A stretch of 64,000 nucleotides of DNA from Mariannaea sp. PMI_226 (taxonomy: Eukaryota > Ascomycota > Sordariomycetes > Hypocreales > Nectriaceae): NCBI GenBank assembly GCA_024336345.1, contig JANFOG010000005.1, positions 2,418,001-2,482,000 of the forward strand, written 5' to 3'. Within the stretch, counting starts at the first letter, position 1, and each line of letters begins with the position of its first letter. A program made the translations under genes and the position numbers. Of this stretch, positions 23,526 through 34,021 are shown piece after piece. The notes beneath the pieces were generated by a model. The model was not told where the DNA came from. It saw only the letters and a program-made list of their open reading frames with translations, and searched no databases.

Positions 23526-25574
23526 TTAGAATGAAATGTCAAATCCAAGTGGCGATGTGTTGGTCTTGGGCATCCTGAGGTAAAGAGCCCGATGCCTTTT
23601 TGCCCAATCTACGTTTAATGGGACTGGGGCAATATGGGTGGACGCATTCTCTGATGGCTTAACTGAAGCTGTCACGTCCGCTATAGATGTATCAGTAGAC
23701 AATTGGTCCTTTAAGACCGAGCCGCTAGGAGACGCCCTTACTATAGGCGTTGTCGGTAGTGATCCTCCGCTATGGGGTACATCATTCGAAGTCTTCGAAT
23801 CTGTGTGCTCGAAGCTGAGTTTTGTATATCCTGGCAGATGAATGGAAGCATCAAATGAAACAAATACGAGAGCTCGTTGTCGACCTGGGGCTGGGCCACC
23901 TAGTGCGTATACGAGACTCCGCTCGTCCATAAAACCTTCGATCCGGTGGAAGTCTGTTTGAGGCTTGAGTATATGCTTGATCTGGGTCATCACCATGTGG
24001 TTTTGCAGAACTTGTTTTGGCGGCCATAGATTAATCGCCTGACATGTCTCTCGGTCTCCTGCCTCCACGTGTTCTAATTGAGGCCCAGGCGGTTGGGCAT
24101 TAACTGCATTTGCAGATTCCCTTGGTCTTGCCTCATCTTCCGATTTTGGTCGGATTCGGAGCATCATGCGTTCTGAGTCGTGCTGAAGGTCAATGAAGGC
24201 GTCAACAAATGGGCAGTAAGTACGGAGAAAGCACTCTTTTAGCACCAGCATGCTTCCATCTGCACCCTTATCCCCAGAATGCACGTCATCAAATGGTCGT
24301 GTTTCAGAGTAGGATTCACTATCCCATGCCTGAAGATACTGCGTCTCTCCACTAGAGACCTCTTCAGAAATCAAGTCCTCGGTCAGTGAGTGAGATTGAG
24401 TACGAGCATCGTGATCACCATTAAAACGAAGTTCTTTTTTATAACAGTTTCGTTGGCTCTGAGTATTTTGCAGAAGCCATTCTCGACGACACTCATAGAT
24501 ATAGAGCTTTCCGGAGCCTTCATCTTTGGTGAGCTGGAGTGAGTTCCATCGGTCATCAACCTGGCCCTCTTTGGCGCTATTCCGCCGCCAGAGATTCTTT
24601 TTTGACGGCGATTCGCGAGCGTCCTTAGTTATGGCACTCAACGGAAAGCGGATCGCATCATAAAATGAGTTCCATTTTCCATATTCAGGTTGAAGTTTGT
24701 CTTTAGTCGAAAGGCAGTAAAAGTATCCGTCAAATATCTCAAAGCAAACATCATGGCCTATGCTTGAGCCAGCAAAGTTCCAAAGAGTCAGCTCAGATTC
24801 CATTATCTCCCCAGTGTGAATATCCAGCCGTTGGAGAACCCAGCGACCGAAATCGTCCCACCCACCCTGGAATCTTGCGCCGAAGATGAGATAATCGCTA
24901 TCATTCCTGACAAATAGCTTGTTTTCCGTGGAAATCGGGTGGTGCGAAACAATGTTGACACTGTCATTCCCAATCCGGAGAACAATAAGCTGACTGAAAG
25001 TGGTACCATCCTTGGCATGAGGGCTGTACACACACGATAGGATGTTGCATGAGTAATACACAGGGCGGAAGGAGTATTTGTCGTTGGAGTTGAAATCCGG
25101 GAGGATTTGGTTCAGCAGTGAAGGAATGTTTACAATCAGCTCCTCGGTCGCTGAATCATGTAGATTCAGTATCTGAAGGTTTTTGGAGTCGAATACGTAG
25201 CAAAGAATGCCATTTGTGTAAATGAAATCCTCGGCAAGGGCGACGATGGCCACCAAGAAAGGCTCTGCAAAACGAATAGCATTTCTTCTTTTTGCTACTC
25301 GTCGAAACCCTCTGGCGTAATCTCGGGATTTACGTGCCTCAATGGCCTCAATTGAGCATGCCACCTTCTGCAGTATGGAGTCAGCACGAATCCATCGGCT
25401 CAGAGCTTAACGGACTGGAGAAACGCTCACCTTGAGGGCTATATGGCAGAGTGCATCACTCAGCAGGATATCGCGAATGTAACGACAGGTTGCGGCTAGA
25501 TTCGAGACGCTGTCGAAGTCGAGAATCTCAATAATTAAAGAGATTATCTCCAAGGGAAGGGTACGAAGAGTCAT
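23526..25574 (-). CDS. F-box domain protein
   Basis: Probable substrate receptor of an SCF ubiquitin ligase. Two exons: 25574-25431 (48 codons) and 25367-23526, joined at phase 0 over a 63-nt GTGAGC..GCAG intron, giving 661 residues. The first exon is exactly an F-box: LRTLPLEIISLIIEILDF, then SVSNLAATCRYIRDILL, matching the LP.E....I...L......L...C pattern that binds Skp1. The remainder has the look of fungal F-box proteins with a C-terminal WD/beta-propeller-like body: repeated hydrophobic strands such as FIYTNGILCYVFDSKNLQIL and DYLIFGARFQGGWDDFGRWV, though no canonical WD40 repeats are evident. A Ser-rich, acidic loop lies near the middle. Target unknown. The gene diverges from the small spliced gene at 26631. 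Confidence 0.85.
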
Positions 25575-26630
25575 GGCTGTGCAAGACAGAAGTTGTAATG
25601 GTTGAATCAGTAACCAGAGCTAGATTTTTGAGGAAAATGGTGGCATATAATGTGAGCATATGAGGTGGGAGATGTCTAGGTGCGTCCTCAAGGACGGCAG
25701 GCAGTTTGGCAGCTGGAAAGTTTGAAAGTCTGAAGGCAAGAAGGCTGGTATGAAGAGGAGGAGGAAGGAGCTATCATGTTATATATGAATATATATATAT
25801 ATATATATGTATAACTTTCTTGGGTATATAGAGGCAAGGTCTATAGTTGAACTGTTCTAAGAGGGAGCTCAACATCTTTACATTATTCTCCAAGACGAAG
25901 GGGGAGCAAAGGCAGCGCGGAGAGGTGGGACACAGAGTGTCCCCTCTGGAGAACAGCAGAGCCTCAAAAAAAAATTTACCCTTGTGATAGAAACGCTCCA
26001 TCTTTCACTCACATCTGCTGTCACATCTGTTTTTTTTTTTTTTGGAGCTTTAGCCTTGGGCTTGTGTGCTCATCTACCTAGACCTAGCAGCTTGGTGGGG
26101 GGCCGTGGAAGCAACGGAACGGGCATTTGAGTGTTTTGAGCCGCATTTATGATCCATCGTCGGTGTACGTAGCACAGCCCGGCTCGCCCCCCATCTTGGC
26201 ACGGCCTGTTTCACTACCTCCGTTAGTTCTACTGTGTATATTCACTGTCATCTCTTATTGAGAGTCAACTGTGTCAGTCAGTTCTTTTCGACCAGGACAG
26301 CCTGTCGTTACGAGGTATCACAATGAAACCACAACTACGTATACCCATACCCTACCCCTCTCCTAGCAAGGACATCCATCCACCCCCGCCTTTTACCCCT
26401 TGTCGCAATTGCAAAAGAAAGGTTTTCAAATACGAAGAAGTTTACCGCCCGCATTGAAGTTGACTGCTCTGTATCAACCCGCAAGAGCTACCGAGGTCGG
26501 GCGGGGCGGTTGCGTGAAAGGGACCCTGGCCTCGCCCTGGAAGGATTTTAGGCAAGCTTCACGAACCATTTCCACCAGCAGCCTGAGAAATACAATTTTG
26601 CCTGCCGCGAACCGTGGTCCGGATCTGATC
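25575..26630. other. Intergenic between divergent genes, with AT microsatellite
   Basis: Holds the promoter of the F-box gene (to the left) and of the small gene at 26631. An (AT)n run spans about 25789-25809, and a T15-type run lies at 26030-26044. Fragments with Cys-X2-Cys-Lys-Arg-Lys coding potential occur near 26401 but stop quickly. No further gene is supported. Confidence 0.55.
25789..25809. repeat. (AT)n microsatellite
   Basis: About ten uninterrupted AT units within a larger AT-rich patch upstream of the F-box gene. Simple repeat only. Confidence 0.9.
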
Positions 26631-26997
26631 ATGTATAAAAAAAAACGCAGACGTAATAGCCTCAAATGGAGCTCCTGTATGCGTTGTCCGCCGCAGCCTT
26701 GCAATGTGCAAGACATGGACTTCGCCGCTAACGACGACTTGCACGGCTCAGATGATCGTCAAAGCTCTCATCCTCCCTCTATCTACCCCGAACAGCAAGT
26801 GAGTTGAGGCTCTGCGATTCCTTTATTACCTTACACAAATTGCTACCTGCCGAGAATGGATCCAGGGTGGGCAGTGCAACCGTGATTCATCTCGCTACGA
26901 TTGTCTGATCACGCAAGAGAACCAGCACATTTTACTCCGTATTCTCCAGATGGGTAGTCAGCCAAAGCTACAACTTATAGCATCTGCAGTTGCATGA
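26631..26997 (+). CDS. Small spliced hypothetical protein
   Basis: Two exons: up to 26798, then 26866-26997, across a 67-nt intron (GTGAGT..ATCCAG) at phase 0. The joined end reads PPSIYPEQQ then GGQCNRDSSRYDCLITQENQ, ILLRILQMGSQPKLQ and IASAVA before TGA. The second exon is amphipathic-helical with two Cys ten residues apart. It recalls very short fungal hypothetical proteins with a CNR..SRYDCLI..EN pattern, from memory only. The start is uncertain: ATG at 26631 gives a basic start (YKKKRRRNSLKW), while ATG at 26715 (MDFAANDD) gives 71 residues and looks more natural. No signal peptide or membrane helix. Function unknown. Confidence 0.45.
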
Positions 26998-28107
26998 ATC
27001 AGGGCATCATGATAGTCACTTCGAGGCACCAGCCAGCAACACATCAATTCCTCAATCAGCTCCGGCTCTAGCCCCATAGCACAGAGCGGTTTTAGGACCC
27101 AATCATTTCAAGGCCTATTGCCTTACAAAAGTGTGTTCCTTTCCACAATGGTCGCACCCGTCATGTAGTAGACCATCTTGGCATAGGATGGCCGTCACAC
27201 ATTTGGCCACCCTGTTTTTGTCTGGCCCGTAGATACCAGAATAAAACAAACCGCGTGTCAAGGGAGATGGCGCAACCAAGCAGTCTAATTTTCCACTCAT
27301 CCATGGCTTCCTCTAGGCCTGCTAGATCCCATGTCGATATTGGAAGCTCCAAGAGTTATGGATGTTGCAATGAGGCTAACTACAGCCGCAAGGCAGGGCT
27401 TGTTAGGTCAGAAGACCACCTGAACGAGGCCCAGGCCACAAAATGCAAATAGTCGACATGGTACCCCTCTCGCCTCAAGAGCCTCATTCTTCTCGACTTG
27501 ACCCTCCCAAACATTCCCAGGACTATGAACCTTGGGGAATGAACCACATGTACTGGAATAAATCTGACCAAAAAAACGGAATACTTCAAAGTTCTTGATC
27601 TTGTAAGCCCCCGGTCCCCGTATGTGATATACATGAGGCAAGAAATAAATAGCCATTTCTCTTCCCAATTCTTTTCCAAAAAAAAAAAAAAAAAAAAAAA
27701 AAATCCCCCCCCCCCCCAAATATTGACCATCTGATGTGCATTTCTTTCTCAATTTGGAGAGGTTAGGCACCTCGCCTACTACGTTGTAGCTAGCCACGCA
27801 ACGCATCAAGTTGGCCCTAAAGATTGAGGTGGGAGCTTGTCATGTATGTCGGCAGTCTCTTATTGGTGCTAACATCACAATGAGTCGAAGCTGAAATTCA
27901 GGCAGGCCAGTTTAGTGTCAACCTTTATTCCTCTAGATCCTAAGTAGCACTCCGTTTGTGCGGCTACTACAGCATTCTGAGGCTCTAAGCTAGTTCATCA
28001 AGTCCCCCCCCCTAGTCATGGAACCATCAAGAGAACGAACACATGACCCGGGAATCATGCCAGGTACCAAATCAACTAGCTTAATGTCTCAATCAACATG
28101 CAATCAG
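26998..28107. other. Intergenic with homopolymer tracts
   Basis: No firm gene. Minus-strand fragments at 27115-27352 carry a DGCDHCGKEH-like Cys motif but need a frame change to join, so they may be a relic. A 26-base A run and a 13-base C run lie at 27678-27717. The right end abuts the 3' end of the MOSC-reductase gene. Confidence 0.5.
27678..27717 (+). repeat. Poly-A / poly-C tract
   Basis: A26 (27678-27703), one T, then C13 (27705-27717). This is the longest homopolymer in the window. Confidence 0.9.
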
Positions 28108-29819
28108 TTAAATCTCGATAGCAATTTTCCCCAAACCGCGGCTGACGCATGCCAGCATTGCTGTTTCTTTCTCTTCAGGCAGGAGAGCCACTCCTCTGTG
28201 GTCTACGGAGCCACTCTTCAGCGTGATTTTGCAAGTTCCGCAATTGCCGACCTCACAGCTTGAAGGGAAATCCCCAAACTCACGGCGGAGAGCATCAAGA
28301 AGACTCTCATCCTCCCCCACTTTCACTAATTTGTTCCCTTTGTTGACAACCTCAGCCTCAAAAGGGTCGCCAGAAATATCAGCCGCAAAAGCCTCGTAGT
28401 GTACCTCACCAGGCGGAATGCAGTTTTCATCAGCAGCTTCCTTGGCAGCCTCCATCATTCTGGTTGGCCCGCAGACGTAAAGGTGACTATTCCACGGCAT
28501 AGTCTTGACAATATTCTGGATATCCATCCTCTCTCCCTTGGATTTGTCGTAAATAGTCATGTGCTTTTTCAGCGGTTCTAGCCGATCGCGAAAGGGTATA
28601 TGCTCGGCGGAGCGGACAGCGTAGTGAAGGTGGAAAGCAAAGTTAATGGCCTCATATACCTCGATAAGGGCGAGGAATGCTGTGATTCCTATCCCGCCCG
28701 TAATCAAGACGTGCATGCTGGCAGACCCTCCAAAAGCCACATCGGCTGTAATTCTCCCCACTTGCATAATGTCACCGACTTTGACGGATTCGTGTAGGTA
28801 TCGGGATCCTCCCCGGCTCTCATCGTCTAAGGCGATGCCGAGTTCAAATACGTTACCCTCGTTTCCATCATCATCTTTTCCAGATGACACTACTGAGTAA
28901 GACCTAATCAGTCCGTTTGGAAGTTTGAGCCTTGCATGTGCTCCCAACGGGAACTCATCGGCTTCTGGGTCTGGAATTACGGCCTTCAACGTAAGACTAA
29001 CGATCTTCGGCGTTTCCATCTTGCGGCTGATGATTTGGAAGTCTTTCCATGCGGCTTCGTCTCGTTTCTTCCGCTGTGCCTTGGCTACTCTGTTTCTGAA
29101 CTGACCCCTACTCTCTTCCCCAAGCGCCTCAATTTGGGAAAGCTCCTCATTCATGGCGAGATTGGTGGTATTGCGATGGAGATATTCTTGAATGCGCTCA
29201 ATTGTCCACTTTGGCCATTTGCGTTCCACAAGCTTGATCTCGTCTCCAACATCTACGGTGCCTTCACGAATGACACGGTAGTACCAACCAGTGCGACTAG
29301 TCTGATAAGTGAGGGGCGCGAAGTTTTTCAGAGAGAATCGATGATTGAGCTTGAAGCAGGGCTGCCTAGGAAGCGAGACTTGCAGGAGAACCTCGGGCCC
29401 AACTGAAATAATGTCGCCAATGCACACATTGCGTTCGTTCATAGCGGCCGTGACGAAGTTCTCGCCAAACCCTCCAGGGACAAACTGCCCCGTTCTTTCC
29501 GGGAATGCAGCTTGCCAGTCGCGGTAATGGGAAGAGCAATCTTTTTTGTCCGTTACTACATACGCACATGAAGATGAAAAGACGAGAGATATCACTCACA
29601 GCCAAGAATGGCCTTGTCTGGTCCTCCATGAAATGTTAGATCGTGTTCATCCCCCTCCAGGCCCAACTTGTCAATCTTCATAGGGCCTGGGCACAATGTT
29701 TTGTCAATGCCTGACAAAACTTCTATTCCAGCCATCTTCTTCATTCTTGAAGTACGGATCTCGAGGAGTTTGTCCACCCCAAAGGGGCGACTGAACATGT
29801 CTGTGTCCGGAGCTATCAT
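28108..29819 (-). CDS. MOSC domain fused to FAD/NAD and 2Fe-2S ferredoxin-type reductase
   Basis: Flavin reductase with its own iron-sulfur electron outlet joined to a molybdenum-cofactor-sulfurase C-terminal (MOSC) domain. Two exons, 29819-29600 and 29555-28108, over a short 44-nt GTGAGT..GTAG intron at phase 1, give 555 residues. The MOSC part covers about 1-180: LGLEGDEHDLTFHGGPDKA, then GGFGENFV, with the conserved cysteine in RQPCFKL (C140). A helical linker follows. The reductase part has the FAD-binding RSYSVVSS and the NAD-binding GGIGITAFLALIE, later YVCGPTRMM. The C-terminal plant-type ferredoxin has C507-X4-C512-X2-C515 and C543 (ACVSR). Similar fusions resemble YiiM-like MOSC proteins joined to phthalate/vanillate-dioxygenase-type reductases. 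Electron acceptor and substrate are unknown. Cytosolic, with no targeting signal seen. It lies just downstream of, and on the same strand as, an MFS gene. Confidence 0.9.
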
Positions 29820-30259
29820 GTTGAAGGGGTGACTAACAAGTCAAAAAGTGGGTAGTATTTAGAGGGAAGAAAAGTGATGTGGGGAAGGTTTTTGCAAGGA
29901 AGAGTTATGAATGGAATGAACTTGGAATCGCTCAACGGATGGTGGATTTAGTTTCCGCCGGTTCCTTGCCTTCCCTATCCGGATAATCTGCCGAGTCTGA
30001 TAGGATGGCTATTGTAGGCATCAATAATTCACCGCTCGGTGACCGAAATGTACCCACACGACGTCATGACGGAGTGGTTGCTACGGATGGTTGAAACGGC
30101 TTGTCTAGCGAAAGTCTAGTTTGTAATCAAAATACGAATAAGTTTGCCTCAGTCTGCAAAGCTGAGAAGAAATAGGGGACCTGGATAAATGCGGTAGAGG
30201 ATAGAATCTGGAGTTCACTGTACGAGGATGGTCTAATGAAGCATGTTAAGACTCTGGAG
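29820..30259. other. Short intergenic between two leftward genes
   Basis: 440 nt between the MFS stop (30260) and the MOSC-reductase ATG (29819); promoter of the latter. The spacing is too long for an operon and the two genes are expected to be separate transcripts. No other feature seen. Confidence 0.7.
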
Positions 30260-31849
30260 TTACAATGAGATGGCCTCGAGCTCTACATCCCGAGGCTTTC
30301 GCATGCCACAGCGACCTCCAGGAGATTTCCGACCGGTCCACAGCGCGATCGGAAAGGATGTAATCAAACAGATTCCCGCAAGTGAATACATGACCATGTT
30401 CCATCCGTTCTTTAGGCCGAGCATGGGAGGAGATCCGGCGCTGGCAGACACGCAGCCCAGTGAAAACACCGTCATAAAGATGCCGTATGCAAGACCGTAG
30501 CCGCCGGAGTTGCGTCGCAGTACGGGATATCGATCTTGTTTGCTTTGCAGTGTGTAGACAATCTCCGCCATGACCGGCGTGTTCGCAAAAGCCAGGGAGA
30601 TACCGGCGCAAGGAATCAGAATCCACAGCAGTATTGGAGTATCTATGCTTTGAATCGTATCAATGGCCGTCAATCCCAGGAAACATGGAATGCACCCCAA
30701 AAATCCCCCGACGGCAAGCCATCTTCCATCATGTCGGTCAGCCAGCCTTCCGGTGATGATGCACAGCATTGATGGTGCATAGAAAGTAAGAAGCATTATG
30801 CCAACCCAGAGAGCATCCCATTCATATTTTAATTCACAATATATCGGCAATACAACGTCGATCGATATTCTAATTCAGTTAGTCGATGACTTGAAGAAGA
30901 ACAGTGGTACTTGCAGGATGTGAGCCGATGCCCATGTGCCAACCAAAGCACCACAGAGTCTCCAGGACCGGATCAAAATCATAGCATATTCTAAATAGCT
31001 TTTTTCTTCCTCTTTGCTCTCCACAGCGGTGATATCAGAGCCGTCTGGGAGCTTTGGTTGTTCAAGAGTATGCAATACAGCCTTATCTGGCTCCGTAGCT
31101 CCCGAGGATGGTGAATTGGAACCGGCCTTGAGTCTCTCAGCTGTCTTTCGTTCAATAATAAAAAGCCTCATGAACACATCTATGAGAATCATTGCCATGA
31201 CCAGACCATACACGGCATTTTTGCCGAATTTTTGGAGAACGCATCCTGCAATAGGAGGCGATGACGCGAGACCAAAACAAAGCGAGATGTCGGCGTAGGC
31301 GAGCACTTCTCCAACTTCATCAAACCCAACCGTATCGACTATCAGCGCAAGGCCAATGCTCCAAACAAACCCCGCGCTTATGCCCTGGAGGATACGACCG
31401 AAGAGAAGAGCAGGCACGCTCCGAGCAGCCCAAAGAAAGATACAGCCCGCGAAAAGAAACACGAGGCCAAGAAGAAGCGGTTCTCGGCGGTTCTGAGCTT
31501 TGTCGGCCAGTAATCCTGCAATCGGGCTACTGATAAAGGACGCAATGCCGTAGGCGAGCATAGAATAACCCGTGATCTTACCAATGTCATTTGGGGCAAC
31601 GTTCACTTGCTCCTCGAGGACAAATGGGAGAACAATTACTGTGCTCCCATATAGGAAGATGTCAACGTAGATGCCTAGGGTAACTGTCGCTATTATTGTT
31701 TGTTTTGATGACCGGAACCTCAAGAAACATGGCTTAGCCTTCAGACGGTCACCTCTCCTGAAGTTGCCGGTGATGTGCTGCCAGAGCTGGGTCCTAGACT
31801 GCTTTGAAGGTGACATTTTTGTGATGATGGGGTTTGATGTTGCAAACAT
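30260..31849 (-). CDS. MFS transporter (DHA1/VMAT-like), with an unusual exon junction
   Basis: Drug:proton-antiporter-type membrane carrier. Coding blocks 31849-30903 and 30869-30260 lie in the same frame but are parted by an in-frame TGA at 30875-30877. Protein features: basic cytosolic N terminus (RRGDRLKAKP), TM1 TIIATVTLGIYVDIFLYG, motif-A loop GLLADKAQNRREP, TM4-5 GRILQGISAGFVWSIGLALI, and a central loop with acidic/Ser stretches. The second half contains SIDVVLPIYCELKYEW, GRLADRHDGRWLAVGG and GLAYGIFMTVFSLGCVSASA. About 515-518 residues after intron removal. A canonical GT..AG intron at 30910-30870 is 41 nt and breaks the frame. Only a 33-nt intron from GTTCTT (30902) or a 42-nt non-canonical one keeps it. 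The gene may therefore have a mis-called base, an unusual intron, or be disabled. Substrate unknown. Confidence 0.8.
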
Positions 31850-33079
31850 GCCATGTTAATAACATGTTAAGATTTGAGTTCTGGGAGGAAAGAGGGAATG
31901 GGGGGAAGAGGCCCCTATCTGGAGTCGAGAAGCCAAAGGGACTGGCGAATTCATAGCTCTCAGTAAGCCAACTTGCATGATATTTTGTTGAGTAACAACG
32001 GCAATGACGTGCCAGGACTCAATCCAGTGTACAAAATAGGAAGGCTAAAAGAGACTTTTCGAGATTCACGACGTAGTAGCATCATTGATTTTGATTCAGG
32101 AGGCTTGGTGTCTTCTGCTAGCAAGGTGGCGCTGAGATTGGATCAAGGTCAAGGAATACAAAGGCCAAAGCTAGTGGGCTTGTAGAAAATGAGGTTCGTT
32201 TTAAGGGACGAATTCTTTCTCCTGGAGATTTCTGATTTCTTACGGAGTTATCAGGCTAAGATGGGCATGAAGAGGGCGGCGTTGAAGTGTCACAAGCGGT
32301 GGCTGGGTGAATCTCTGTGCTGCACGACCTGGGATAAAGGTGGATAGCTTCCATTTGTAAGGTTTCTCCCTTCATTTTATTTTTAACATTACTTTACAGA
32401 TGGCTAGCCGTAGTAGCTACCCTTAGCTAGATTTACACCATTGGGCAAAGGTGCCGGCTTGTTTACATCATATCAAGCTTTTCAGTGTCTCTCACTTGGG
32501 ACAATCTGGCTCACCATACCTCATTTCCGTGTTGGCGCACTTCCTCTTGACTGCTAAACTCGCATCTCATATTCCATTTAAGAGGTGCTCTCGCCAAAAA
32601 AGGCGCAAGAGCAATATCAAAGTAAGAAATTATCACATTGAAAAGACGTGGGCACAGCTCTGCGGACATCATCACTGGCTGTTGTTCGATCATGGAGCAA
32701 TGGGTTTTTGCTGAGTATTAGCCAACAATTTCGAACTTGACTGAAACTTACGGGCTGGTAAGTAGATTTCTGCAGTTTTAATCTTATATTAAACAGAAAA
32801 ATCTAAAGGAAAAAAATGAAGCTCTGTATGCAACTAGTTTCCCAACTTATATATTAATAGGAAGTATTTGGTCTACGATGATTGATGGACAGTGCATACA
32901 GTACGGTTAATACTATATGAAAATGTGGGTCGCGGTAAGTCCTTGTAATTTCTTATCTTATCGCAATAGGTCCTCTCAATAAATCTTTTCTACCATCGAC
33001 GAGCAAACAACCTCAATACCTCGCCAGCTCCCCAGTCGTTCCTCCGGGTCAGTTAGTCAAACATTCGACTGACACCACC
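31850..33079. other. Intergenic between divergent genes
   Basis: Upstream region of the leftward MFS gene and the rightward rrp7, about 1.2 kb. It is AT-rich near 32750-32990. A few short frames occur (31973-32185, 32451-32714) without recognisable features. No gene supported. Confidence 0.6.
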
Positions 33080-34021
33080 ATGGCGGCTATTGCAGATCCC
33101 GTGGATAAATTTTCCATTCTTCCCATCAAAATCCCGGGAACGGCGTCATATCCAACCGCCGCTCTCCACGAAGTCCGTGTGCGACGAAATGCTCCAAAGA
33201 TCCCGACAGCCAACGATTCAAGAAGTCTATTCTTGAAGAACATTCCCGCAGACAGCACCGAGCCACACTTCCGCGCCGTCTTCACTGAACTAGTTGGCGC
33301 TGGGCGATTCGAGGCCATCACCTTCGAGGACGAAACAAAGTCGTCGTTGCCTGTCGACCCGGCGCAAGCCACAAAAATCACAGCCCTCGCGCGTAAGAGG
33401 AAGCGAGGAGACATTGAGGCCGAGGAACGAGAACGTGAGGAGGAAGCCTTGCAACTGCCACATATTTGGCTGCGAGGATTGCAGAGGAGCAGTAGCACCG
33501 CTATCGTGTTATTGGCCGATGAGAAGAGTGTGCAGTTGGTCCTAAAGGCTATCACCAAGGTTCACAAAACAAAGAAATATCCCACATGGGGTAGTGGTCT
33601 GGCCGAAGAGACACCCTCCTTGGGATCGTCATGGGTTGCTTCACATTTACAGCTTTCCCGTGTTGACAAGCACGCCACTCAGAAGGCCGTCCACGCCTTC
33701 TTCAACGCATTCAATCGGAAAGAGAAGGAAGCGGCAGAGCTCGCTAAACGCCTTCGCAACGAGCCTGATGAGGATGGTTTCGTGACAGTCACTCGGGGAG
33801 GAAGAGTTGCACCGGCCGGTCGCAACGAGGCAGAGGAGGCGAAGCGCAAGATGGTGGAGAGGGATGAGAAGAAGAAGTCAGAATTGAAGGACTTCTATCG
33901 CTTCCAGCTCCGAGAGAGGAGAAAGGCTGAACAAGCTGCGCTACTGAGGAGCTTCGAGGAGGACAAACGAAAAGTCAGCGCCATGAGGGAGAAGCGTGGA
34001 AAATTCAGACCAGAGACGTGA
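33080..34021 (+). CDS. rrp7: Ribosomal RNA-processing protein 7
   Basis: Nucleolar factor of the small-subunit processome (UTP-C/CURI complex in yeast), needed for pre-18S rRNA processing. Intronless, 313 residues, with CACCATGG around the ATG. An RRM-like fold starts near residue 47 (RSLFLKNIPADSTEPHFRAV), contains an acidic/basic insert (RKRKRGDIEAEEREREEEAL), and ends near ITKVHKTKKYPTWG. The C-terminal Rrp7 domain follows: a long charged helix with NRKEKEAAELAKRLRN, the signature DEDGFVTVTRGGR, and the end DFYRFQLRERRKAEQ then KRGKFRP. The WVASHLQLSRVDK linker is also typical. Length and order agree with fungal Rrp7. Confidence 0.94.
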   Translation: MAAIADPVDKFSILPIKIPGTASYPTAALHEVRVRRNAPKIPTANDSRSLFLKNIPADSTEPHFRAVFTELVGAGRFEAITFEDETKSSLPVDPAQATKITALARKRKRGDIEAEEREREEEALQLPHIWLRGLQRSSSTAIVLLADEKSVQLVLKAITKVHKTKKYPTWGSGLAEETPSLGSSWVASHLQLSRVDKHATQKAVHAFFNAFNRKEKEAAELAKRLRNEPDEDGFVTVTRGGRVAPAGRNEAEEAKRKMVERDEKKKSELKDFYRFQLRERRKAEQAALLRSFEEDKRKVSAMREKRGKFRPET

